DNA of 64,000 bases, taken from contig NC_080671.1 in NCBI RefSeq assembly GCF_030247195.1, forward strand, positions 72,229,412 to 72,293,411. The letters are read 5' to 3'. Position 1 is the first letter of the stretch. Each line of letters opens with the position of its first letter. Below, piece after piece: positions 32,181-43,974 of the stretch. The notes under the pieces are model-generated. The model saw only the letters and a list, made by a program, of their open reading frames with translations. It made no database searches and was not told where the DNA came from. The position numbers were made by a program, and so were the translations under genes. The DNA is from Topomyia yanbarensis. Taxonomy: Eukaryota > Arthropoda > Insecta > Diptera > Culicidae.

Positions 32181-34529
32181 CAGGGCCGTCTTAAGACCAT
32201 TCGGGGCCCCTGGGCACTATTGAATTAAGGGCCGCCCATCACTGAACAGGTGTAAATAGATGTATATTAGCATGTGTTTTCAAGCCTGACTTTCAAATTT
32301 GAGCCAAGTGTGCCAACAAACCATCAAAATAATACATAGTTATAAATTCTACCACCAGGTGCCATTATACACGCATAGTGGTCTGAGATGATCTGAAAAT
32401 TTATTAGCAAGTGACTCTATCATGCACAGAATTTCCAAAAGAAAATCCCGGACACCCTAAGCTAAACTTAATAGCGTTTAACCCATTTATGCCCATGTTG
32501 TCTGTGAACAACAACGCTTTTAAACAGCTATAATTTTTGACTGAAGCAAGATTTTCTCACAAAAACAAGTAAGGCTCATAAATGTGACTATTGCCTTTCA
32601 TTTGAGTATTAATAGGGATCGACTCTAGAACTGAAGTTATTGCAATTAGTCAGATTGGATTCCGATGAAGCAGTGCTGCCAGACATGAAAATGAATTTTT
32701 CATATATCTTCGTTATGTTGCAATAGTATTAAAAACTGATAAAACCTATCAATTTAGACTGTCTTTGGCTACGTTTTCCACGCAATTGGATTATTGTAAA
32801 TATTTTAAGAGAATTGTATTGAGCATTGGAAGGTAAAAATTGTGCAGCTTCTAGCACTGCGAGGAAAGCACCTAACTTTATGAAAAAAGGCTTGCTTGTT
32901 GCTTGACCCCATTGTTTTCAAGGAAAAATAGTTTTGAAACCCTACATGCACTTGAAATAAGTTGGGCATGAAAGGGTTAAAATGACAAAGCGGAATATGG
33001 CAGAGAAGAATTGTGTTGCAATCAAAGAACTCTAAAACGAGACATATTGTAAAAGCCATTGGAAAGATAGAAGGACATTTGAAAGTTATTAATAAAGACA
33101 TATTGTGTAACGCTTCTCTTAATAGCAGAAACCTGACAGAATTAACATGCGGTAATCAGACCTTCATAGTTGCATGACGTTGTTTGAGAATAAAGAGTGC
33201 TTTAGTCAAAGGGAATGCTGAAGTATGACGAGTTCGCGCCCAGCATTTGAACGTTGGCTTGACCACTAGAAAACCTTTGTATTTCGTGGCGGTGGCGTTC
33301 GTAAACAAAGCGCGAAATTTCCTGTTCATAGGGTAATAGTACGGTTTTCACATTTTCAATCTGAACATTTTAACATCGAGACTATAGCTGTCATACGTCG
33401 TATATGGGCGAACATTGATATTTTAGGAGATTAAGTAAAATAAAGCATCACACATTCTAATTCTTACAATGCTGACAAAATAAAGTATTTGTTGTTCATT
33501 TTTTTGTTGTATTTTTTTGCGATTTTTTCGGAGTTCTTCTCTTCTAAATCTAAAGCTAAAGAGTGCCCAATCTATAAGAAACAATGAGTCTTGCTTCAAA
33601 CTGAACTAACTAAAATTGGAAATGTATTTGCTAAGAAATAATAGTCAAGTACACCATTTGGCCGTGCATGATAAATTGAATTTAACGTTTCGAATTCTTC
33701 TTATTAGCGTATGACAGCCATCTTGATCGCGCTGTTAGGTCCAAAATTGAAGACAATAAATTTGAATGGTAGGATAACTAGTTTTTAGTTTTGAAACTAC
33801 GAGAGTTACAATAGTACGCACTAACATTGTCCCGTTTAGAACTTCTTGATTGTGTGCAATACAACATTCCTGATGTGATGAAAATGGTCAGAGTCGACAT
33901 CCAACTTCCAAAAAAGCCACATATTCTTTTCCATTGGAATTCCCACTTCGTCGAGTCTTGTCACTTTTGAAATCAATCCATATTATGTTGATTCTAAGCG
34001 TGCATATCGTCTTGAGGTTCATTCATGTTCTATCCTCGCTGTAGGAATAGAAACAACGGTTCTTAGCAATATCCCGGTGTGTACGAATTTTTTATCGAAG
34101 CAGGTTTTTTTGTTAAATAATTCAACAAATTTAAATTTGAATGTTTGTGCAACTGTTGAATTGGTTCAATGTTTTCCTGACCTGATGCGTTTCCTGCCGC
34201 TAGTAGGATAATTCTGCTTTGTTGTCTGATGCTTTTTGATGGTTTGACCACATGGAATACGAATCAATGTGCGATTCCGGGCTGCTTTGCTACTTGATAT
34301 GATGTATTGAGATATTAATAAAGCAATGCCAGTATAGGCTTTAAAATGTAAACCACAAATTCAAATTTCTGACATTTTAGCAACGCACTGAAGAGTTACA
34401 AATATTCAAGTGCACCTTTTTTCAAAGACAGACGTTAGTATGGATTTATATCCATCCTCAGTGCGGGGCCCCCAAAATCGCGGGGCCCCTGGCTCTGACC
34501 CAGTGTGCCCATGCGGAAAGACGGTACTG
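32181..34529. mobile_element. 2.35-kb non-autonomous hAT element
   Basis: Ends CAGGGCCGTCTT and AAGACGGTACTG, flanked by the exact 8-bp duplication TACCGACT (32173-32180 and 34530-34537). GGGGCCCCTGG occurs just inside both ends. The interior is AT-rich with only short frames and no transposase motif visible. It carries a nested TTAA MITE at 32482-32976. Eight-base duplications and CAG-starting ends support hAT. Confidence 0.8.
32482..32976. mobile_element. 495-bp piggyBac-like MITE, copy 2, nested in the hAT
   Basis: TTAA on both sides (32478-32481, 32977-32980). The ends are CCCATTTATGCCCA and TGGGCATGAAAGGG. It closely matches copy 1 at 11450-11961 along its length, apart from small indels. 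Confidence 0.85.
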
Positions 34530-34537
34530 TACCGACT

Positions 34538-35344
34538 AAACCTAAACCTCTTGTTCCTACCAGCCTTCAACCTACGCAGTCACCGTTAGGTATTACCTCA
34601 GTAGGGATTGTGTGTTTACTCTTTTTATTTTGTGTAAATTGTTCGTAGATTTCCCATTGCTGTTGTTTTTTGCTTGCTGTCCAACTTTCGCGGTATATCT
34701 AACTTGCTGATGTCTACTGTAAATATCGTCACCTGCCGAGACGCGAAACGATCCAGAGGTGCTGACCTTAATGACCGACATGTCCTTACAACTACCTTTC
34801 TTGGCGCTAGTCGTTTCGAATTATCCTATTTAGCTGGTGCTGAGCGGGGTACTCTCATAGGAATAGGAATTTTTGCTTACTGACAGACCACAGGCGGTGG
34901 CATTTTTCTGGATGATCTTATCCCGATTTCTCTGACTTCGTGTTGTGTATTTGTTGTTTTTCATCCATAGCTGATGTTGCAAGCTCAGAAAGAAGAGAAA
35001 CATTTCAAAAGTAATTCAAAGCCTTCATTGGAATGGGTTTGAGCCCCCCTCCTCCTTACTTCGCTCCTTTGCGCACGGGCCTGTCTCTATGTTATTAATT
35101 CTCAACTTACATCGATTTGAAACTTTACACTAGTTTTTAAATAACTTTCGTTCTGGACTGTACGTCTGTAATCTGTGGTCTCATTTTTCAATTTCTTCTC
35201 AAAATTCAGGGGTGATTTATTGTTAATCAGGTAATAAGCAATAAACCACCTTCGCTTATCTGTGAATTCCTGATCCAGATCGATTGGTCTTTATATTCGC
35301 ACCAATCTCGTTTGAAGTACATCAAACATTAGGAAGACTGACAT
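34538..35344. other. Unassigned stretch
   Basis: Short frames only (up to 69 residues). No element borders recognised. Confidence 0.4.
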
Positions 35345-35580
35345 TTTTTAACGGGCGGTGACAACTATATTGCCACCTATTTAGATTCATTTTATTTTGA
35401 TCTTTGTAATTTTTGCAACTCAAGAACCGCGTTTTCGTATAAAAAATACTTGTTTTTACAAATTTTGATCACCAACTTATAGGGTGTAGAGTATTTTATT
35501 CAAAATCGAGTTAATTGTATTGTCCATGCAGGAAAAGAAAAGGTGACAATATAGTTGCTACTGTCTTATAAAGGGGTAAA
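35345..35580. mobile_element. MITE with GGTGACAATATAGTTG termini
   Basis: GGGCGGTGACAACTATATTGCCACC near 35356 and GGTGACAATATAGTTGCTACTGTC near 35540 are inverse copies. The right side continues as CTTATAAAGGGG, matching the end of the relic at 31643. It is about 230 bp and non-coding. TTAA targeting is suggested by the other copy, but it is degraded here. Confidence 0.6.
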
Positions 35581-35959
35581 ACAGCTAACACGGGGACGAC
35601 CGCGTCACATTCAACCCGATTGGATGGTACATATACACTATACTCCTTTGCAAAAGGCCCGTAGCCAGCAATATAATTTGCGTGCTTCAAATTATTTTCC
35701 TCCACCAGAAGCTTATCAGGGCTAATTATTGATGTTTCTGTCACCGCCGAATATTGCTTCATCAGAACTCGAAAAATCTGCAATAGATCCAAACATTTCT
35801 TGTCTTCTGTCCGGAAAAGTTTACAAATGGCCCGGTTGCGGAGGGTGGGTTCATTTTTAGTCGGGGAGGTGATTTTATTGCGACATCCATCTCGCCTCGA
35901 GGCAAACCATTATCAACGAAAGCCGTTTTTGCACGGGTTGTATTATAGTCATAAATGAG

Positions 35960-36040
35960 GAATATACAGTCGTGATTCACTGGTTGGCCCACAGCCTATG
36001 TCCAACTAACGAATTTGATTCGCTAGTTGGACCAACTGAC
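35960..36040. repeat. GTCCAACTA..CGAAT inverted repeat
   Basis: GTCCAACTAACGAAT (about 35999-36013) and ATTCGCTAGTTGGAC (about 36017-36031) form a near-perfect hairpin with a 3-nt loop, one mismatch pair per arm. TTGGAC/GTCCAAC words recur near 36145-36160, which suggests an unnamed repeat. Confidence 0.5.
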
Positions 36041-36239
36041 AAATGTCAAAAACTCTCCAAAGAAGACGTTAGTATCGTAAAAGATTAATAAATAGATTGT
36101 CAAAGCAAATTTGACATGAGATTTTGGCGTTCAGATGTTTTTCAGTTGGACAAAGGTCCAACGGCACGGCACGAAATATTTTTCTGTCATTCTGCCTGAG
36201 ACTTGCGCGCTATTCATTCAACTTTCTGCCAAAATATCT

Positions 36240-36475
36240 TATGAAGGTTGCAATGATGTTCGGAAGGATTATTTTAAAACATCCATACCATGAAAAAATC
36301 ATATAGGATGAAATATTCTTGCTAATAACACTAAACTTTTGCACTCTCTTCCTTTTACTACGTGATGAAGCTACAATATGCACATATTTGTATCACACAT
36401 ACTTATCTATACGTCACACTTACTTTCACTTTGAACACACGTACATATTACATTTTCAATGGTAAAGTGTAGCGA
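36240..36475 (+). repeat. Dispersed repeat, uninterrupted copy (empty site)
   Basis: About 235 bp that match, in reverse complement, 44515-44581 plus 46010-46165 with only scattered differences. Here the two halves are contiguous (around CAATATGCACATATTTG), so this copy shows the state before the insertion at 44582-46009. Confidence 0.85.
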
Positions 36476-36639
36476 AAATTATTTTTTATTAAATTAATTT
36501 TTTGAGGACCTCACAAAAATAGGTCTTGCCAAGAACCTTCCAAACAAGTATTCTACACAAAAAATATAATTTTATTGGTTTTGTGACAACTCAGAAAAAA
36601 GGTATCTAAAGCTTTTGGTGTCGGTTTTAATAATACTTC

Positions 36640-36948
36640 TCCTGCAGCTTAAATCATTTAAAATTTTATTAGCCAGAAAATTATTATGAGATGTTGTTCC
36701 TCTGTCATAATAATAATTTTATGAAAGGTTGGTTAACTTGATTGCAATATCAGCCAGGGTATTCAGATAAATTCAATTTTCTTGAACGATATAGACGCTG
36801 TGGGTATACAGAATAACTTTTGAACCAGAAGTCGTAACCTATTACTTTTCATGGAGAAGTTGTACACTGTACCAGTATCTGCCGGATCTATCTGGTGATC
36901 GTAGTTCTAGATCGGTTTCACTGAATATGAAAGTTTGTGCCACCCTAG
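36640..36948. mobile_element. Truncated relative of the GTGCCACCCTA element
   Basis: Ends in GTGCCACCCTAG (36937-36948). The part at 36740-36890 matches about 45635-45800 inside the complete element at 44582-46009 (AATAACTTTTGAACCAGAAG, GAAGTTGTACAC). The left end was not found. Confidence 0.6.
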
Positions 36949-37799
36949 TAGTCATATGTTTGTTAAACATGTATGTGAAAATAGTGAACACTGACGAAGC
37001 TACGGCATTTATCTTGAAATATATCCAGTAAAAATGTAATCGTAAACAGAGCTTTCGCACGATTGATTTGTTCAGAAATATTTCCTAAATTATGAACGAA
37101 GGGTTTTGCATGCAAACTTTTATAAGCATAAAACATTATTTTCATCCTAATTATTTCCCCAAAATTCCACGCAGCCTTTCCCGATTGAAAAGAACGGCCG
37201 CGCTCCATGATACGCCGCGCTTAGCCCATCTGTCATAATATCGCGATTTTGCATAACGAAGGGCTAAATAAATATGGACCAACAGGTCTGTGCCACAAAA
37301 GGAGAAGGGCTAAAGGATAACACATATTGTTCCAGAAAACAGCACTGCGTTATGCAACGTTTTGTGCAGGTTGATTATACCAGGTGCAAGTGGTGCCAAA
37401 TTCACCACGTTCATTCTGAATTCAAAAGTCCTTTTTAGAATACAGAATTGATAAAATTGGTTAAATGAGTTAAACTAATCAATCAAATTCTGTTTTAAAA
37501 ACGCTTTTAATCCACCTAACAGTGTGATGAGACATTTCTTATAACTCTTATCACTTTCTTCGGATATTATATCGTTTGAGAACATTTAGAACTTGATGCT
37601 TCGCGATGTTTTTGATAACACATACTACATGGGATAGTGGCAGGACTCAGAGAATCGATCAAATCAGCATAGGACAACATCAGTGCTAGAAATCTCAAAC
37701 CAAATCAATGGGAAAGCGAAAAAATGGCCCATAAAATAGACATACCATCGAATTATTGTTAATGCTCTGTTAATAAAATATCTAAATTGAGGTGGGAAA
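36949..37799. other. Unassigned AT-rich stretch
   Basis: Short frames without domains. No bounded repeat seen. Confidence 0.4.
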
Positions 37800-38560
37800 A
37801 TTGAATTTTCCTAAAGGGGTTATATATTGTACTGAGCCAAAAAATCGCATTTTTTTAATCGATTTGAAGTTTATACTTTACTCAAATCACCAACGCGACT
37901 GAGAACTAAGAAATCAACGCTTTTTCTTGAAAAGGGCGATACTAGCAGTGATACCATTCAAAGAAAATCAACAGTGAATATTTCAAGACTTGGTTTTATT
38001 TCCTATTTAAGAACTATTGTGTTTTTTACATCCTAGATTGCATGATTCAGTGATCGAAACCCAAAACTTCATAAAGTATTTGAAATTATTCAATTAAAAT
38101 TTGTTTTTGCTATTGAAATTGACAAAATGATAGTATCGCCCCTTTGGCGATTGTTTACTTTTTCGGTCCCACCTATCAGCATTGAAGTATCGCCCTTACG
38201 TCTTTTTACAATAACCACCGTTCTACACCACCGATTTCTTCCGTGTTTTTTCAATAGCGATCATTGTTACTATTTACAGCTGGTATCAGCTTGATAATCC
38301 TAAAAAAATACGAAAATGACAGTTTCGGTTATAAACTGCTAGCAAAAAAGTATCGCCCTGTTTGTTTGCATGAAACGTGGAGGGCGAAACTTTAAATAAA
38401 CAAACAAAAATACAGTCTCGCCCGTTGTATTTTTTGCTGTAGTTTAAGAAAGCAATATCGTAGAATCAAAATTTTAGGTTAATTGGTTGCGTTTCAAAGC
38501 CCTCATTCGCATGTATGAAAAAAGCCTTATGTTTACATTTGTAAGTATCGCCATTTTCAC
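37800..38560. repeat. Segment iterating the word AGTATCGCC
   Basis: AGTATCGCC or its reverse complement occurs near 37934 (minus), 38132, 38187, 38349 and 38543, with related forms AGGGCGAAAC near 38381 and CAGTCTCGCCCG near 38413. The sequence between is AT-rich and non-coding. Borders and target duplications are not clear. It resembles the other word-iterating elements in this window. Confidence 0.5.
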
Positions 38561-39752
38561 AAAAAAGGGTTGAAATGAAATCGCAGCTCCGGATATCACG
38601 CTATCTCTGAAGTGCATGCGTGCATACTTCCAAATTTTACTTCGACATCGACTTTTTCTAAAGGTGACTTCCCAGTAGTATCCTTGATTTGAATTATTAT
38701 CGCTAATCCTAATGCCAAAGAACAAATAAAAACCTCTCGAAAACGAACCGTTTGGGAAAATCATCACCATTACTGGAATTTTCATTTTCACGAAACTTTT
38801 CGATAACCTTCCGTCACTTGCGTTAATGCACTGGGTGCACAGTGCTCTGAAAATCTAGCGAAATCGTCTTAGGGCACCAGCGGGTCTAATTCAGAGCTAT
38901 CTGCGCGGCGAGTAAAGTAAAGAATACCAAAAATTAATTTCTATTCCATAATTTTCAGTTCAGCAATTCGAGAGATCGTGCTCACCGCATGCCATGAAAA
39001 ATAGACTACGTTGTGAAGCGATGGTCACTATTTATTAAAAAATCACGGTTAAATAAAAAATAAAATTATTAAAAAAATTTCAAATAGTTCATAATTTTCA
39101 CAAACTTATTAAGAAAAATTGTTTAATAATCTTTCGTAATATTGTGTCAGAAAAAAGCTGAAAATTTCAGTATTTTCTCTATCTGCAACATATAAACCCT
39201 TAAGTATACCAATTAATTGGTATACGAATTGGAATAGGTTCGCCAAATTTTGGAAGAAGTTTAAAAAAAACCCCTTGAAAATTACCTAAAAATTGTTGTA
39301 GTTCGATATAATAAAAAATCCCCAAAAATGAAATGTACCTATTAATGTGAAACACAGTGAATAATACATACAATAAAGACCCATTTTTATCAGTCTCATG
39401 GCGTATATTAGGCTGACAAAATGGGGACATTTACTAAAGCGGGCAATTTTTTTTCTTTATAATAAACTAAAGCTGTTAAAATATTCTTCCCGTCCCTTGA
39501 TGTAGTCTGATAACTATTTCTGATTATGATGAACTTTTCATTTTTGCATATTTCCATCTTCATGATAAGGAAAACATGCTCAAGAAAGGATTTACCCGAA
39601 TTCAGTCTTGCTCGTCTGCTAGAGCCCATCAAACATATGTTCATATTTGGCTGATAAAATCAGGGTTTCAATGTATTATAATAGATATTCAGCATTCGAA
39701 GAAGTTTCTTGTGAACGAGTGTAGAACGACTTTGTTTCTACTTACTTGAAGT
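38561..39752. other. Unassigned AT-rich stretch
   Basis: A 105-residue minus-strand frame (38474-38791) and others show no domain. Nothing else recognised. Confidence 0.4.
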
Positions 39753-40589
39753 CAGCGGCGTAGCCAGAAATTCGGTTTGGTGGGGGTTTGGTGAAAATCG
39801 ATCATACTGTCCAAACGGCATAATTCCGAAACCGTAATTTTTGAAGTTTTAAAATTTTTCAGAAAATAGTAACAGAGTTCGTATCTAGCGAATTTGTTGA
39901 GACTTTATTGTAGTCATGAATATTAGCCTGAGAAAATTCACCATAAATACTTCTTGGACGATATACCGTCAAAATTATTTTATCAAATGATGCGCTGTTT
40001 AACGTTTGTAAAACTCTTCGAAGATACTAAACCTCCGAAGTTGGCGGTTTCAAAATGATGCTATCTTGACCTTAAATTACTGATTTTAAACATTTGACCT
40101 ATACATATAATTGGTCATACAACAAAAATCAAATGCTCATCAAAATCGATGAGAACCTGCTAGAATCGAATGGACATCGTTATTTTTCATAAATTTCTCT
40201 CTACATTCGGAAAGTGTTATCCTCGTTATTAATCATATTACGTTTTCGTCTCAACTCGACGCATTTCCAAAAAAACTTGTCTTAATCCACCTAGTGGTGC
40301 AATTGTGCTTGTCTCATTTGTCCAGACTACGATTCCATGGCTGGTTATGTTCAATACAATGGTGGAAATGAATATTACATGTTCAGTACGATTTGCACAT
40401 ACATACAATGGATCGACGCCACGATTTTGAGATACTATGTGATACTGAAACATCGCTTGAAACCAGCGGCGGATCATGGAGAAAGGTCCGGGAGGTCCAG
40501 ATCCGGCCGAAAATTTTCAACTTGTTAAGAAATTTTAAACTAGTTTTGATTTTAAAGTAGCAACCCCTCACTGCATACTCCCTCCGGGC

Positions 40590-41062
40590 CGGTATGATTG
40601 ACGATTTTTAGAGTGATTGCATAACCTTTCTATATGAGAAAGACAAAAACGTACCAAAGCCCAAAAAAGTCAATTTTTGTCAAACATCTCAATGTTTCAT
40701 GCATTTTAAAGTCATTTGGCATCAAAAATACAAATTTGATTTTGAAAATTTTTCATTTCAGTTTATATGGGAATTTCCTGTGTGATTGCACTCTTCAACT
40801 CGTAACTCCGGAACCGGAAGTCCAATCAATAAAAAATTCAATAGCAGCCGATGGGAAGGTTGTTCATTTGAGACTAACTTTGTGCAAATCGGTCCAGCCA
40901 TCTCTGAGAAACAGAGGTCACATTTTTTCCACATACACACATACATACACACACAGACATTTTCCGATCTCGACGAACTCAGTCGATTGGCATATGACAC
41001 TCGGCCCTCCGGGTCGGGATTAGATTGACGAATTTTAGAGTGAATGAGAAAGGCAAGAACAT
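40590..41062 (-). repeat. Hairpin/GT-microsatellite dispersed repeat, reverse copy
   Basis: In reverse complement it shows TTGCCTTTCTCATTC near 41050, then CCGGAGGGCCGAGTGTCATATG, a GT tract (as CACACATACATAC near 40935), CTCAGAGATGGCTGGACCG and CGGTTCCGGAGTTACG near 40800. A piece of another copy's start (CTTTCTATATGAGAAAG) lies near 40627. Confidence 0.75.
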
Positions 41063-41469
41063 TTTTAGCAAATGTTGAAAGTTATGCATTTTTTTGGTGA
41101 GCAGTTCTATGTTTCATAGACATTAAATCAATTTTAACTTCTCTTCCTATTTAATAAAGACCCTTATTACAGTACATCTCCACAAAAACGAGATCAATTT
41201 GAAAATAAAACTGAGGACTATGATTGATTGCAGAACTCTGTAATTTTCTATTGGAATGTTTTCAGGCAGGAATTTGATATTGATGCTATTAGACAACTGT
41301 GAAATCAAGATCAGTTACATATCAGGACCCCATTTCGACAATTTATCAAAAGTCCTCATGATGTTTACAACAACAGGTTATCAATCTACGGATCAGATAA
41401 TTGTTATTGTAATATTGAATTAAATCAGTCTGCATCAATAAATTTTCAACTTCAATCCAATATTTTTTT

Positions 41470-41502
41470 TGGGTGTGGTGGGGGGGGGGGGGGGGGGTAG
41501 GG
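41470..41502. repeat. Poly-G run
   Basis: GGTGTGGTGGG followed by about 18 consecutive G inside the right end of the hAT-like element. The length may be affected by sequencing error. Confidence 0.9.
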
Positions 41503-41559
41503 AGCGTTGTATAGTGTTAAACCTCAAAACCTTCTCTGGGCTACGCCATTGCTTGGAGT

Positions 41560-42379
41560 TGTTTATTTCGCTTTTCATTTTCCGATATGTTTCAGATCGA
41601 TCCGATGGTCATTAGATAGAAAAATTGCAGTCAGAAGGTTCGCACAAATGAACATTTTTGCACTGATAAGTTATCAAGTTCCTTCCAGACAACTTGGAAG
41701 TGTTCGGTGATTATTTCTAGCGGTTGTAGATAGAAAAATGACATAACAAAATTCGATTTGTCGAAATAATGTTTGGCTTATTTCAATGGATTTTTTCTAT
41801 ATTGAACAATAAATAGGCGACAAAGAGTAATCCACAAACAACAAGCCATAACTTTTAAAGTATTCAAAATAGATATTTGAAGTCTTCAGTAAAGTTATTT
41901 GCAAAAGTAAGAGCTACAAATTTGTAGAAGGCATCATTTCGATATAATCACTTCCAAGAAAATTTGTGAAAATATCTCACTCATAGGGGGATCAATCAGC
42001 AAAAGCACAATACCAAAAGAAAGGGCATATTTCCTCCATTAAATTCTCCGAAGATACTATTGACCTAAAATAAGCCGTTTTGGCGTTAATAATAGATTAC
42101 ATGTTTTTGGTCATATTTCTGGCAATGGGAAATGATAAAAATCTTTCGTCCGCATTTAATGTTAAATATCTCTTTTGATAATAGTCCGATTTCAACAATC
42201 TATAGCTTGTTCGAAAGGTATTCGTTAAAGCTGTCTAAAAACATATAATTTGTTAATCTATATTGTCAATTTCGGCAGATAATTCAAAAAAACTGCAAAA
42301 AACGCAATTTTTAAGCATTCAAACATTCATATCTTGGAAACTAAACATCAGAATCAAAAACAAATTAATAGCGTTCATA
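41560..42379. other. Unassigned AT-rich stretch
   Basis: No gene or element borders recognised. Confidence 0.4.
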
Positions 42380-42625
42380 CTGTTTTTTAGTTCTTTCATT
42401 TAAAATTGGTTTGGATAAGATCGGTTCAGCCATTGCTGAGAAACACGAATGAGAATTTGTCCGTTACATACACACACACACACAGACACACACACACACA
42501 CACAGACATTGTCCCAAATCGTCGAGCTGAGTCGATTGGTATATAAGACTCGGCCCTCCGGGCCTCGGAAAAAATCTTGAAAGTTTGAGCGAATTCTATA
42601 CATTTCTTTTATAAGAAATGTAAAA
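42380..42625 (-). repeat. Dispersed repeat, reverse copy with a variant hairpin start
   Basis: Reverse complement: TTTTACATTTCTTATAAAAGAAATGTATAG, GAATTCGCTCAAACTTTC, CCGAGGCCCGGAGGGCCGAG, ATACCAATCGACTCAGC, then a GT tract (42470-42506 as CA). The hairpin sequence differs from the CCTTTCTCATATAGAAAGG type, but a hairpin is kept in the same place. Confidence 0.8.
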
Positions 42626-43208
42626 TTGTCCTTGCGTTTAAACCAAAATGGGAGGCTTATTACTACCGCTACATACTAAATTTCAAGCGCAAATAGCAAA
42701 TACAATTGCTAGTTACACCAAAAGCTTACTCGAAACCTTACAGCGGCATTTAGGAAGCAGTGCGGCGTGTACGTTTCAGTGAATCTCAATAAAAATTCCA
42801 ACGTATAGGACGAACTTGTTAATAATTATTGGAGTATACCAAATATCAAACGTAGTTAATTTAATCGTGCGTATAAACGCGAAAAAGACGGGAGCGGACT
42901 TAGTGGGCTCAATGTCAGAACCACCACAACGAATTCTATGGACTATAAATGGTATTGGCTTTAAATTTCCAAGCAAAAAAGTGATTGGAACACTTCAGCG
43001 AACCACCTGTTTTTTTTCTTTTTTTCCAATGCGGGGGGGGCATGTCATGTTTGTTCTTAAACGACTTTTTTCTTCACTCCAAAGAGCGTTGCGTAAAAGT
43101 TTGAGCTTAGAGATACAAAGAGGCATGAGTTTCGGGCTTCCGAGTTTTGTTTTTTTTCATGAGCTCTATAAGTATAGTCAAACATGAAATTTCAGAAACA
43201 ACTAACGT
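42626..43208. other. Unassigned stretch
   Basis: A 123-residue plus-strand frame at 42816-43187 has no recognisable domain and includes runs of F encoded by T-tracts. It is probably not a gene. Confidence 0.4.
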
Positions 43209-43388
43209 ACCGCGTTAGTAGCACAGCACCGACTGGCTGGCTTGATTGCAGAAGGGGAAAGGAGCTCTCTGACCAAGAACTTATTTCTCATAACAGTTCG
43301 CGGTATGGCTTAAAGCCGCAGGCAAATTACTCTTACGTATGTGTTGGTGACCATACTGACAAAAAAAAATTCGCGGTAAATAATTTAC

Positions 43389-43450
43389 CCAAGACTTGAA
43401 CCGACAATCATTGTCTCACCCTTTACTACCTTTACTATCTGAGCTAACGC
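43389..43450 (-). repeat. tRNA-like block in the left palindrome arm
   Basis: On the minus strand, an A-box-like TAGCTCAGATAG (43435-43446) is followed at tRNA spacing by a B-box-like GGTTCAAGTCT (43392-43402). This is a tRNA-derived relic or SINE head, not a functional tRNA gene as far as can be seen. Confidence 0.6.
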
Positions 43451-43743
43451 GATACATAACAGCGTGATGGCAAAGTGGCATACATAAGTTTCACTTGAGC
43501 ATGAACGATCCAATCGCAGAGCTCCTGCTCGTGCATGCATGGATATGGGACATTGCAAGATGACGTCGTATGAGTAAAAATGCTCGAAAAAATGACAGCT
43601 CAGAGAGCTTGTTTACAAGTTTACAAGCTCTCTGAGCGTGTCATAGCTTCGAGCATTTTTACTCATATGACGTCACCTTGCAATGTCCCATACCCATGCC
43701 ATGCACGGGCATCAGCTCACTTTGCCATCACGCTGTTATATAT

Positions 43744-43812
43744 CGCGTTAGCTCAGTTAGTAAAGGGGTGTCTTCGGTGAGACAATGATTGTCGGTTCAA
43801 GTCTTGGGTAAA
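43744..43812 (+). repeat. tRNA-like block in the right palindrome arm
   Basis: A-box-like TAGCTCAGTTAG (43749-43760) and B-box-like GGTTCAAGTCT (43794-43804) at tRNA spacing, followed by TTGGGTAA. Mirror image of the left-arm block. Confidence 0.65.
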
Positions 43813-43974
43813 TTATTTACCGCGAACTTTTTTTATGTCAGTATGGTCACCAACACATACGTAAGAGTAATTTGCCTGCGACGTCAAGCCATAACCGAAC
43901 TTTTGAATGAGAATGAAGTTCCGGGCCAGAGAGCTCCTTCCCCTCTGCAATCAAGCCAGCTGTGCTACTAGCGG

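Larger units (their letters stand above)
39753..41551. mobile_element. 1.8-kb hAT-like element (GGCGTAGCC family), copy 1
   Basis: Ends CAGCGGCGTAGCCAGAAATT and GGGCTACGCCATTG, flanked by CTTGAAGT and CTTGGAGT (7 of 8 identical). CAGTGGCGTAGCCAG-type ends with 8-bp duplications are typical of hAT. A G-run lies near the right end. It contains a reverse-oriented dispersed repeat (40590-41062). No transposase is visible. Related to the copy at 59626-61643. Confidence 0.75.
43209..43974. repeat. 0.77-kb palindrome (foldback) with tRNA-like arms
   Basis: The left arm (43209 to about 43612) and right arm (about 43623-43974) are inverse copies around a short centre near 43617 (CTCAGAGAGCTTGT / ACAAGCTCTCTGAG). 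Arms differ by substitutions and a few indels. Each arm contains a tRNA-like block pointing outward. TA lies next to both outer ends (TACCGCG... and ...GCGGTA, the latter after the nested MITE). No protein-coding capacity. Confidence 0.85.
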
